Assembly (NCBI RefSeq): GCF_011075055.1
Contig: NC_058139.1
Span: forward strand, 16,947,584-17,011,583
Direction: 5' to 3'
Source: Mangifera indica
Taxonomy: Eukaryota > Streptophyta > Magnoliopsida > Sapindales > Anacardiaceae
DNA length: 64,000 bases
Position numbers and translations under genes: made by a program. This document shows positions 23,616 through 34,784 of this stretch, piece by piece (within the stretch, counting starts at the first letter, position 1; each line of letters begins with the position of its first letter). The notes beneath the pieces are model-generated. The model was not told where the DNA came from and did not search any database. It saw only the letters and a program-made list of their open reading frames with translations.

Positions 23616-25909
23616 TGTAATCTCTCTTAACTAATAGGTGTGCTACAGAAAAAAGGCAAAAGTTCCCCTATTTTAGAGGGCTCGAGGAATTTTTTTTTTA
23701 ATGCCCTGTAATACTCCTAATTAGCAATTCACACAAACTAGTCTTACCAATCGATTGCATTTTCATCAGCATAATCACAATTAATAAAATAAATACTTAA
23801 TAGTAACCATCATAAAAATTAGCACCCACATAAACTTTATAACCAATTTCAATGACTAGCCATATATATATACATATATAGATATAGATATACACAATCA
23901 CATATATAAATATAGGAAACAAAATATATACATATCCACCAATATCTATATCAAATGTGTATATATATATATATATATGCATATATTCACATATACATAA
24001 AAAACATATAAATCAACAAAAATATGGTGTCTTCCTCCCTCAATCTCATGTCTCACTAGTGCTCCCCAGGAACCTTTGTTGTAACTCTTTACTTGTAAAA
24101 TATTAAATTAAACGGAGTGAGCAACCATAGCTTAGTAAGAAGATCATACTCAATACTCAAAGCATTTCATACCAGTACTAATCTCTTCCATATTCAACAT
24201 ATCTGGGCTATTCACAAACAAAATAATTGACGCGGAACACGTATTAAACACATATCATAATTCTCTTCTTTCACCCATTTATTCATTTTCTTACTATAAA
24301 AATATGATTCACTCGTTATGATTTATGCATGTATAAGTGCCATGACTTTTCTATTTTCTGATCGTACATCTTTCTCAACTCTTTATTAGCCACATAGGCT
24401 TGTATGCATGATTCTAATGCAAATGACTTTCATAAAATATTTGCTAATTCTCTCTCTCTTTTTTGGTTAAATATTTTCATTGACCGGTCTAGACTACATA
24501 AGACAGTATTTGCAGTCACCATACAAGGTACAATCCTTTCTTACATGCATATTTCTCTATTATTTTTTTTCTTTGCTATCCACATAGTACAACTGACATC
24601 TTTAATTATTGTCCACACAGTACAACTAATATCTTTCTTTGTTGTCCACACAGTACAACTCGTGTGTAAGGATTTTAAGCATGCATTTTGCTTTCCTGTA
24701 TCATATGAGCCATTATAAAACCAAAAACACTTGTTTTCTATTTTTTGAAAACATGCATAACTTAGAAAATGTTTTTCCTCTTTCTTTACTTTTCTGAAAT
24801 CATACATATGTTATGATTTCTTATGTATACATGTATAACCATAACATGAAATATGCCCATTCATTGTTTTTCCTTATTCTTTTTCAACCCTTATCGAGCA
24901 TCAGATTATTTTTTCATGCTTTAAATTAATTTCAAAATATACAATATAGGCTTAATATAAGGGTTATTCCACATATCATGCACATAATTAAGAAAAAATT
25001 AACCTACATCACATTTAAGACACTTTTACCCTTATGGTCAAAAATTACATGCTTACCTTTAATGCAAATTCTTTTATCAATTCATCATTTCTCACATATT
25101 CAACGCACAAAATCCACAAAGCTAACCCTAGAAATATGAAATGTCTAAAATACCCTTATGGCCAAAAATTACATCATGAATCATAATGAATTTTTTTATC
25201 CATTTAAGCATAAATCACCTTAATTCTAATACCTTGCACACTTATACAAGTAAAGGTTATTTAAATAACCTAACTCAAATTACTTCAAGTATGTAAAGTA
25301 TGAATTCTTACATTTTCTTTGCTAATTAGGTGATTTAAGTCTATCCTCCTTCTTTTCTTCTTCCTAGCAACCTTAATCAACCAAAAACATAATCATCCAT
25401 CAAAACTCTAAACTTGACATCTCTTAAAAATTAAACTTTTTACCTTAGAACTTACCAGAATTGATAGATTTATACTTTTTATAACTGGAGGCTTCAAAAT
25501 TAGGTGGTTTAGCTAGGTTTTTTGGTGAATTTTTGTTTGAAGAAAAACTTAAGGAAAATTATGGAGAGTTCTCAGCCAAGGAAGAAGAAAATGAATAGTT
25601 TGATGGTTTTATAAGCATTTTAGACTAATTTACCCTTAATCTCTTCTGAAAATGACTATTTTATCCTTAGTCAATTACCAAAAACCCTTAACACCATTAT
25701 ATAATTTCAAGTGTGCCATTCAATTTACATTCCCACTTTGTCTCTTAAATTCTTCTAAAATGACTATTTTACCGCATTTGAAAATTATTGCTTATTTAGT
25801 AGTTTTCTATAATTCTTTTACAATTTCTTTAAACAACAAGTTATAAAATCAACTACATGGGTAATTTTGGAAGTAGAGTTTACTGGCATACCTGAATCCG
25901 GGGGTTACA
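23616..25909 (-). repeat. Solo LTR of the Ty3/gypsy family (in copia B gag)
   Basis: It runs TGTAATCTCTC to GGGGTTACA. A perfect 5-bp target duplication CTTAT lies at 23611-23615 and 25910-25914. It has three minisatellite units (about 24571-24660) and a short TA tract near 23958-23980. There is no internal region, so it is a solo LTR. Confidence 0.93.
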
Positions 25910-26110
25910 CTTATTATAAATATCTTTTTGCTTCTACATGGCATCGAGATCAAGCTCAAGAGGCATTACTCTTCAAAAATGTACAATTTCTTTTCTTGAC
26001 ATAGTATGATCTGAAGGCTTTACTACCAGTCATTGAAGTTACTACCTTCAAGTTTGCGTTTTCTTTTTCCCATATTGATCATAAATTCATGTTGTTTGGC
26101 ATAGTGGGGT
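25910..26110 (-). pseudogene. Ty1/copia gag N-terminal piece (copia B, third piece)
   Basis: The minus strand reads RKLEGSNFNDW followed by SLQIILCQEKKLYIFEE, the start of a copia Gag (the conserved 'F..W...L...L' region). Two adjacent stops follow the Trp. It is continuous with 22916-23615 once the solo LTR is removed. Confidence 0.65.
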
Positions 26111-27491
26111 TTTTGATCTACATGTGCAGAAAAGTAAATATTTAGTAATCTTGATTTTAATTAATTATTTATTTAATATGACCTTTATTCAATAAATCTT
26201 CACACTATTTTATTCAAGCCAACAACCTTCTCTATTAGATTTAAGAACTCTTGATGGACTTCCTAGTGAGCTGATATCCTATTGCATTAACTCTCTCATT
26301 CTCTTAGGTAAACAAGTTTGAATAAATCAACAGGTAAGTCAATCAAACCAATCACAAAAATCCGTGATTTATAATTTAGTAGTTAGCATGAATAACTTGC
26401 ATGATATCAATTGTGATTCTCAGTTTACAATATAGTGGATACTAAATATTGCCTATGCAACCACAATTGCATGTCCCTAACTTTGTCTCTAATACACTTT
26501 CACCTTCGTTTTAGCAAACAATTTAGGTGTACTAGTCAAATCAAGTCCAATACAAACAATCATGTGATCTTCCACCTAGTAGAAACATACCTTTAATTTT
26601 AGCGAATAAGGTTCTAAAGAATAAGGGCATGTCCTAAAAAATCATATTAGAAGACATTGGTTATTTTCCACTTAATATGTATAAGGGATTTATTACAGTC
26701 TCACTAATTTAATTAATTAGTATGTAAGGTGATTATTTGGAAAATAAAACCTAACATGCATATTATAATGTAAATTTAAATATGTTATATAGTTTTAACT
26801 CATGTCAATCCTTTCGAGCCATAAGGGCTTGACTAGTCAACCTATGTCCTATTCTTCAAGTCTTCAAAAGTCCTTCGTTTTCAATTTTCAAGGGCACATG
26901 GTTTTAATTCCTATTTACAATTTTTCTAACAAAGAAAAATTAAATCCTATTATAATTTTACAGTCTTAAAATAGAAACTCTGAGTTACAATCAAAGGGAG
27001 TTAGGTGAGAAAAGAAGTACATCAAAAATTGAAAGAAAGCAGGACACGTATTACAAACCCATATAAATAGGCATTCATAACAAAGGTCGTCCAATTGTAT
27101 ACCGAATATTATGCATATTAACCAAACATGCATACATCATAATCAAAATTAAGAACAATTAATTTTAATTATTTTTACCTAATCATTAATTTACATTTTA
27201 ATCCCTCAAATTTTATACAAAATTTTATTCAACCCCAAAGGCTAAGAAAATTGCAATTCAATCTAGTTTATCAAAATGAGACTAAATTGAATTTTTCTTG
27301 GTTGTTGCCAACCGTGCATGACATACTTCTGAAATTCACCAAAATTCTAGAAATGTGCGTGACTTACGGAATTGCTTAGTGTCACTCACTTGTAATTGAA
27401 CTCCTTACAAGGCATGGCTAGCACAAGGAGTGTCCAACCAACATCTTTATGAAAAACTAAGTGCTAAGAGAAGATGCCAGTTGTTCCAACG
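26111..27491 (-). other. Untranslated leader of copia B (left part)
   Basis: AT-rich, stop-rich sequence between the gag start and the Ty3 copy 2 insertion. Its right-hand continuation (36714-37029) leads to a primer-binding site and LTR end, so I read it as the copia B leader. No gene is visible. The last five bases (CAACG) are the target duplication of Ty3 copy 2. Confidence 0.5.
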
Positions 27492-27742
27492 TGTAACCTC
27501 TCCTAACCATTGGGTGTGTTACAGAAAAATGGCAAGAGTTCCCCTATTTTAGAGGGTCCGGGGAATATTTTTCTCTTTTTTATTATGCTCTGTAACACTC
27601 CCAATTTGTAATTCACACAAACCAGTCCTACTAATCGACTGGATTTTTATCAACTTAATCACAATTAGTAAAATAAATACATAATAATAACAATTATAAA
27701 AATTATCACCCACAGAAACTTTATAACCAATTTTCAAAACTA

Positions 27743-27807
<65 letters not shown>

Positions 27808-29670
27808 CATATACATCATAACATTTAAGTCAACAAAATTATGGTGTCTTCCTCCCTTAGCCTCATGTCTCACTAGTGCTCCCCGGGAACCTTTGCTGCA
27901 TTTCTTTATCTGTAAAATATTAAATTAAACGGAGTGAGCGACTATGGCTCAGTAAGAAAATCATACTCAACACTTAAAGCATTTTATACCAGTACTAATC
28001 TTTTTCTAATCTTTTCCATACTCAGCGTGTCTGAACTATTTATAACAAAATAATTGACACAGAACATGTATTTAACACATATCATAATTCTTTTCTTTCA
28101 CACATTTATTCATTTCCTTACTATACTGATATGATTTACTCGTTATGATTTATGCATGTATGAGGCCATGCCATTTCTATTTTCTGATCGTATATCTTTC
28201 TCAACTCTTTATCAGCCACACAGGCTTGTATGCATAATTCTAATGCAAATGACTTTCATAAAATATTTACTAATTTGTTTCTCTCTCTTTCTCATTGACT
28301 GGTCTAGACTACATATGACAGTACTTGCAGTCACCATACAAAGTATAATTCTCTCTTACACGCATATTTTTTTCTTTGCTGTCCACACAGTACAGCTGAT
28401 ATTTTTCTTTTGCTGTCCACACAGTACAGCTAATATTTTTCTTTTGCTGTCCACACAGGACAGCTGGTTGTCCACACAGTACAACCGATTATTTTCTTTG
28501 CTGTCCACACAGTACAGCTGGCGTGTAAGGATTTTAAGTATGTTTTCTGCTTTCCTGTTTCATATGAGTCATTATAAAAGCATGCATGACTTAGAAAATA
28601 TTTTTCCTCTTTCTTTATTTTTTTCTAAATCATGCATATGTTATGATTCCTCATGTATGTATATATAACCATAATATGAAATATGCGCATTTGTTATTTT
28701 CCCTTATTCTTTTCATTCATTCTCAAACATCATATTATTTTCTCATGCATTTATATATATATAAATATATCATGCCTCAAATTAATTTCAATTATACAAT
28801 ATAGGTTTAATATAAGGGTTATTTCACATAACATGCACATAATTAAGCAACATTAACCTATATCGCATAAAATGACATTTTTGCCCTTATGGCCAAAATT
28901 TACCTTTTTACCCTTATGTCCAAAAATTATATCATGAATCCTAATGAATTTCTTTATCCTTTTAAGCATAAATCATCTTAATTCTAATACCTTACACACT
29001 TATATAAGTAAAGGCTATTTAAATAACCTAACTCAAATTTACTTCAAGTATGTAAAGTATGAAATTCTTACCTTTTCTTTTCCAAATAGGTGATTTAAGC
29101 TTATTCACCTTCTTTTCTTCTTTCTGGCAACCTTAATCAACCAAAAATATGATCATCCATCAAAACCCTAAACTTGACATATCTTAAAAATTAAATTTCT
29201 TACCTTAGAACTGACCAGAATTGACAGATCTACACTTTTTATAACTAGAGCCTCTGAAAATTAAGTGGTTTAGCTAGGTTTTTGGACAAATTTTGGTTAA
29301 GGGAAAAAGCTTAGCTAAAAAATAATGGAGTTCTCGGCAATAAGGAAGAAGATGAATAGATTATATATTTTATAAGCCTTTTGGACCATTTTGCCCTTAA
29401 CCTTTTCCATAAATTACTATTTTATCCTTAGCCAATTACCAAAAACCCTTAGTACCACCATATAATTTCAAGTGTGCCCTTCAATTTTAATTTCCACTTT
29501 GTCCCTTGAATCTTTATAAAATGACCATTTTACCCCCTTTGAAAAATATTGCTCATTTAGTAGTTTTCTATGATTCTTTTGCAATTTCTTTACACAACAA
29601 GTTATAAAATCAACTCTAGGGGTAATTTTGGAAGTGGAGTTTACTGACACACTTGAATTCGGATGTTACA
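27492..29670 (-). repeat. 3' LTR of Ty3/gypsy copy 2
   Basis: It runs TGTAACCTCTCC to GGATGTTACA, followed directly by the purine tract. It has a (TA)n tract at about 27750-27806 and five minisatellite units at about 28374-28520, three fewer than its partner LTR. Confidence 0.95.
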
Positions 29671-29685
29671 TTTCTTCCCCCCTTA
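29671..29685 (-). other. Polypurine tract of Ty3/gypsy copy 2
   Basis: The sense strand reads TAAGGGGGGAAGAAA immediately before the 3' LTR, identical to the tract of copy 1. Confidence 0.9.
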
Positions 29686-29706
29686 AAAGAATTTCGTCCT
29701 CGAAAT

Positions 29707-31174
29707 TTAAACAAATAAGTTGGGAAATCTCTCTCTCATTTGTTGCTCAACCTCCCATGTGGCTTCTTCCACCTTATGATTCCTCCATAATACTTTCACT
29801 AATGGAATTGTCTTATTTCGGAGCTCTTTTATTTTTCTGTCTAGTATCTACATCGGTTGCTCCTCATAAGCTAAATCTTCTTTTAATTCCACATCATCTG
29901 ATTTCAAGACATGTGAAGAATCACTAATGTACTTTCTCAATAAAGAAATATAAAATACATTATGAACTCGATCCATACTAGGTGGAAGTGCAAGTCTATA
30001 AGCCACCTTGCCCACTCTTTCTAAAATTTCAAATGGGCCAATAAATCTTGGAACAAGTTTCCCTTTTCTTCCAAATCTCATCACGTGCTTGTAAGGGGCT
30101 ACTTTCACAAAAACTTTATCACCCGGTTGAAACTCTACTTCTTTCCTTTTCAAATTTGCATAGCTCTTTTGTCTATCCTGAGCTTGCTTCAATCTAGTCT
30201 TGATAATGTTTATATCTTCCACCATCCTTTGGGTTAACTCAGGCCCAAGAACTTGACTCAAATCATCTCGTTCTCCTATATCATCCTAATGTAATGGGGA
30301 TCTACACTTTCTTCCATAAAGAGCCTCATATGGGGCCATTTTAATGGTGGATTGGTAACTATTATTATATGCAAATTCGATCAATGGAATCATTTCATGC
30401 TAGGTCATTTTATAATCTAAACAACATATCTTCTAGTATTTGATTCACCCTTTCTGTTTGGCCATCTGTTTGAGGATGATATGCTGTGCTAAATGCCAGC
30501 CTAGTACCCAATGCTCTTTGTAAGCTACCCCAAAAAGCTGAAATAAATCTGGGGTCTCTATTTGACACAATAGTTTTGGGTACACCATGTAATCTCACAA
30601 TCTCCCGTATATAAATCTGGGCAGTTGATCTGAAACAAAACTATCTTTCACTGGAATAAAATGGGCCGATTTAGTCAATCTATCTACAATCACCCATAAT
30701 GCATTATAACCTTTTTGTACTCGAGGTAGGCCAATGATGAAATCCATTGAAATATCTTCCCACTTCCATTCAAGAACACTAAGTGGGTGAAGCAAACCTG
30801 AAGGTCTCTGATGCTCGGCCTTGACCTGTTGACATACCAAACACTTAGCTACATAGTCTCCAATATCTTTCTTCATACCTATCCACCAATAAGTTTTCTT
30901 TAAATCCTAGTACATCTTTACTCCCCCAGGGTGGGCAGTGTAAAGTGTATCATATGCTTCACTTAAGATTTTCTTTCTCAACTCCAGATTTTGGGGAATA
31001 CATACCCTATTTCTAAACTTGAGCACTCCATCTATCATTTGAAACTCAGTTGTTTTCCCTTCACATATCTGTTGACTTATTTTCTGGCACCATAAATCTT
31101 CTACTTGTTTCTCTTTTATTTCATTGAAGAGATTAGGGTGAATTTCCAATCTGGCCACTTGACTTCTTATCACC
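29707..31174 (-). pseudogene. Integrase and chromodomain-like tail of Ty3/gypsy copy 2
   Basis: The minus-strand integrase includes AHPGGVKMY, then KCLVCQQVKAEHQRP (zinc finger Cys pair, about 30855-30810), MDFIIGLPRVQKGYNALW (first catalytic D, about 30750-30700), [12 protein letters not shown] (second D, about 30572-30535) and [19 protein letters not shown] (catalytic E, about 30482-30425). The [16 protein letters not shown] domain follows at about 30035-29995. A tail ending in the stop at 29707-29709 has the LW-x-n-H/Y-KVEEATWE pattern of plant chromoviral chromodomains. Lesions are a frameshift after FVSDQL (about 30625), an 8-bp deletion relative to copy 1 near 30425 that shifts the frame, and a stop (TAG for a Gln codon) just after EEQPM at 29848-29850. 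Confidence 0.9.
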
Positions 31175-32572
31175 TCAATCTGTTCCCTCTGAAACTCTTT
31201 CTGTAACTCTATCACATTCATAATCTTTGACTAGCTCCAACCATCTTCTTTGTCTCATATTCAAGTCTTTTTGAGTGAAGAAATATTTTAGACTTTTATG
31301 GTCGGTGTAGATATTACATTTAACTCCATATAAATAATGCCTCCAAATTTTTAAAGCAAAAACCACTGCTGCTAACTCTAAATCATGGGTAGGGTAGCGT
31401 GTTTCATAATCTTTTAACTGCCGAGAGGCATACGCTATCACCTTACCCTTTTGCATCAGCACGGCTCCCAAGCCATTATGCGAGGCATCACAATAAATAT
31501 CATAATCTACACCTTCCTCTGGCAATACTAAAATAGGGGTTGTAGTCAACCGCCTTTTTAGCTCTTGGAAACTCTTTTCACAAGCATCAGTCCATATAAA
31601 AGGAGTTCTTTGTCTGGTAAGAGCTGTAAGTGGCTTGGCCAATCGAGCAAAACCTTGTACAAATCTTCTGTAATAGCCCGTTAGCCCTAAAAAACTTCTA
31701 ATCTCTTTCACAGTCTTCGGCCTCGCCCATTCAAGTATTGTTTCTACTTTACTTGGGTCCATAGCTATACCTTCCTTAGTAACCACATGTCCCAAAAATA
31801 CTACTCGATCCAACCAGAATTCACACTTAGAGAATTTGGCATACAATTTCTTTTCTCTCAATCTTTGTAGCACAAATCTCAAGTGTTCGGTATGTTCTTC
31901 TTCTGATCTGGAGTATATCAAGATATCATCAATGAATACCACCAGGAATTTGTCAAGGCAATCATGAAATACTCGATTCATTAAATCCATAAAGATTGCT
32001 AGAGCATTAGTCAATCCAAAGGGCATTACCACAAACTCGTAGTGCCCATAGCGGGTCCGAAAAGCTGTCTTTGGAATATCTTGCTCTGCAATCCTCACTT
32101 GGTGATAACCCGACCTCAAGTCAATTTTGGAGAACACAGAAGCTCCTTTCAATTGATCAAATAAATCATCAATTCGAGGCAACGAGTATTTATTCTTCAC
32201 CGTCAGTTTATTCAACTCCCTGTAATCAATGTACATACGAAGCGACCCATCTTTCTTTTTGACAAATAGTATGGGTGCTCCCCAAGGAGAGTGGCTAGGT
32301 CTAATAAAACCCTTATCTAAAAGTTCTTGCAACTGTTTCTTTAATTCTTGTAATTTAGCTGGAGCCATTCGGTAAGGGGCTTTTGAAATTGGGGCTGAGC
32401 CAGGTTCTAACTCGATACTAAACTCTAACTCTCTCTCTGGAGGTAAACCTGGTAGCTCATCAAGAAAGACATCTGGGAAATCTTGTACTATTGGGACATC
32501 CTGAACACCCAATCTTTGAACATCATGCTCATGTACCACATGAGCTAAATATCCCGTACACCCCTTTTTCAA
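31175..32572 (-). pseudogene. Reverse transcriptase and RNase H of Ty3/gypsy copy 2
   Basis: An open frame of 465 codons. It holds the RT fingers ([20 protein letters not shown]), the first catalytic Asp in [12 protein letters not shown] (about 32140-32100), [12 protein letters not shown], the catalytic FIDDILIYS box (about 31945-31915), [10 protein letters not shown], the connection, and RNase H ([17 protein letters not shown], about 31505-31455; [17 protein letters not shown]). It follows gag-protease in the same frame, separated by one TAA where copy 1 has a Gln codon. Near its end, a deletion relative to copy 1 removes the VVADALSRK segment of RNase H and shifts the frame into the next region. 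RT itself looks intact. Confidence 0.93.
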
Positions 32573-32578
32573 TAATTT

Positions 32579-34279
32579 TTACGCCTTTACACTACTGATC
32601 ATCATACTAGGCTGATGGCCCTCTCCGAAATTAAAGTGATCCCTATTGTCAAGTTGGAATCGAGCCTTTTTCTTTCTACAGTCAATCTCAACTCCATATC
32701 TTTCTAAGAAATCCATGCCTAAGATAACATCAAAATCGGGCATATCAAAGACAATCAAGTCCACCTTTAACTCTCTCCCATGTATCACTACCCTTTGGTC
32801 TTTTAACATCTTATCAGTAATCACACTCCCACCATCTGGCATCTCAATTTTAATGGAATGGGTAGATCTAACAGGCACTAAACCTACCCTTTCAATAACC
32901 CTTGGTGCAATAAAGGAGTGTGTAGCTCCTGAATCAATCAATGCATATAAAGAAACAGAGTGGAAAAAGAGCTGACCAGTAATTGCAGATGGACTAGCCT
33001 CCGCCTGACTATGGGTAGCTGTATAGACCCGTGCATTAGTACCTCTCCCTGGTTGCACTGGTGGAATTAGGCTTTGTGGTGGTTGTATCTGAACTGGCAC
33101 TTCAGTACTCTGGCAATCCTTTGCTATATGCCCTGGCTGTCGACATCTATAACAAATCACTTGTTTCTGCTGGTACCAACATTCCCCACTATGACGTCTC
33201 CCACAAATCTGACATTGGGGAATATTTTCTTTTCTAGGCCTTTTGTCACTCTTCCAACCTTTTCTACTTGCTTTTGATTGGAATTTTCTTTTTCCTTTAT
33301 TGTTTCTGAAACTGGAGCCAATTGAGCTACCCCTTGATGTTGTAACTGGTGCTGAAATAGTCAATGAAGCAGGTAAAGCTGACTGACTTGGCATCACTGT
33401 TTGGGGTACTGTCAATGATAGAGGTGTTGACATAGAAGGTGCATTCCTGGGTAGCTTATTAACATATACCTCTAACCTCAATGCTCTCTCCAATGCCTCT
33501 TCATAAGTTTGAGGAGGTTGAGGTCCAGCTAGCACATGCAAGGCTATCTCCAGTCTAAGGCCCTGAAGAAATCTATCTAACCGGAGACTAGGGGTACTCA
33601 CCATACCTGGAGCAAAACTGGCTAAGACATCAAAACGGGTAGAGTAATCCTTTACTAAACTCTCTCCCTGCTGTAAAGAAATGAACTCTTGAACTTTGAC
33701 TGCTACCACATCAATTGTTCTGTATTGGGCCTCAAATACCCTTCTAAAGTCTTTCCAGGTCATCAGATCCACATTTCTGGTTTCTTTAACTAGGTCCCAC
33801 CATACGCGGGCCTCTCCCCTCATCAAGAAACTAGCATACCGAACTTTTTCTCTATCAGTCATAGGAAATAAATCCATAGTACTTTCCACCTGCTTGATCC
33901 AGTCATCAGCCATTAAAGGATCTTTAGTACCTTTAAATTCAGGAAGGGTATGCTGATTTGGTAAGGAATAAATGGGCTCAAGTCGTCTTTGAGCTCTAAT
34001 TTCTCCTCTCCCTTCATTCCTCATTTCATTTCTGATTTCTTCTATGACTTCCTCACGAATCTCACTTCTAATCTCATCTCGGATGGAATCTCTGGCTATA
34101 TTTTCAGGTGTAGGTCTATCTTGACTCTCAGTCAACACCTGACGGACTATATCTCTTATTTCTGCTAGTCCAAATCCTGAACCAACTGACGAGGCAGGGT
34201 TAGACGGTTCTCCCGTCTCTCTTTGAATACCCCTTCTACGACCCCGTCCTCGTCCTCCTCTTCGTCTTGTGGTACTCAT
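32579..34279 (-). CDS. Gag-protease polyprotein of Ty3/gypsy copy 2
   Basis: An uninterrupted 566-codon frame from ATG at 34277-34279. The N-terminus is Arg/Gly-rich (STTRRRGGRGRGRRRG), then a charged helical stretch and the retrotrans_gag core (LPEFKGTKDPLMADDWIKQV around residues 115-135; EARVWWDLVKETRNVD; QGESLVKDYSTRFDVLASFA). Two zinc knuckles lie at about residues 355-395 (CQICGRRHSGEC, CYRCRQPGHIAKDC), and an aspartic protease has its active-site box ALIDSGATHSFI near residue 450. Gag packages the RNA and protease cuts the polyprotein. The frame ends at a TAA just before RT, a nonsense change compared with copy 1, so Gag could still be made but Pol could not be made as one fusion. Confidence 0.92.
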   Translation of the reverse strand: MSTTRRRGGRGRGRRRGIQRETGEPSNPASSVGSGFGLAEIRDIVRQVLTESQDRPTPENIARDSIRDEIRSEIREEVIEEIRNEMRNEGRGEIRAQRRLEPIYSLPNQHTLPEFKGTKDPLMADDWIKQVESTMDLFPMTDREKVRYASFLMRGEARVWWDLVKETRNVDLMTWKDFRRVFEAQYRTIDVVAVKVQEFISLQQGESLVKDYSTRFDVLASFAPGMVSTPSLRLDRFLQGLRLEIALHVLAGPQPPQTYEEALERALRLEVYVNKLPRNAPSMSTPLSLTVPQTVMPSQSALPASLTISAPVTTSRGSSIGSSFRNNKGKRKFQSKASRKGWKSDKRPRKENIPQCQICGRRHSGECWYQQKQVICYRCRQPGHIAKDCQSTEVPVQIQPPQSLIPPVQPGRGTNARVYTATHSQAEASPSAITGQLFFHSVSLYALIDSGATHSFIAPRVIERVGLVPVRSTHSIKIEMPDGGSVITDKMLKDQRVVIHGRELKVDLIVFDMPDFDVILGMDFLERYGVEIDCRKKKARFQLDNRDHFNFGEGHQPSMMISSVKA

Positions 34280-34482
34280 TATCTAATAACTGCATAAGTG
34301 TAATTACATAATATTCTATTATTTGAATACAGGTAAAGAAAACAACTTACTGCAGTCGATTCTCGGGAGCTAATCTGTGAGACATGAGGGGCACCTGTGT
34401 AATATTAGAATGCAAAACCATAGATATATTGTATTATATTACCACACATTATATTATATCTTCTTTAAGTGCCCAAAATCGC

Positions 34483-34494
34483 GCTCTGATACCA
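34483..34494 (-). other. Primer-binding site of Ty3/gypsy copy 2
   Basis: The sense strand reads TGGTATCAGAGC, an exact initiator-tRNA-Met primer site, four bases inside the 5' LTR. Confidence 0.93.
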
Positions 34495-34498
34495 AAAA

Positions 34499-34734
34499 TG
34501 TAACCTCTCCTAACCATTGGGTGTGTTACAGAAAAATGGCAAGAGTTCCCCTATTTTAGAGGGCCTGGGGAATATTTTTCTCTTTTTTATTATGCCCTGT
34601 AACACTCCCAATTTGTAATTCACACAAACCAGTCCTACTAATCGACTGGATTTTTATCAACTTAATCACAATTAGTAAAATAAATACATAATAATAACAA
34701 TTATAAAAATTATCACCCACAGAAACTTATAAAA

Positions 34735-34784
<50 letters not shown>

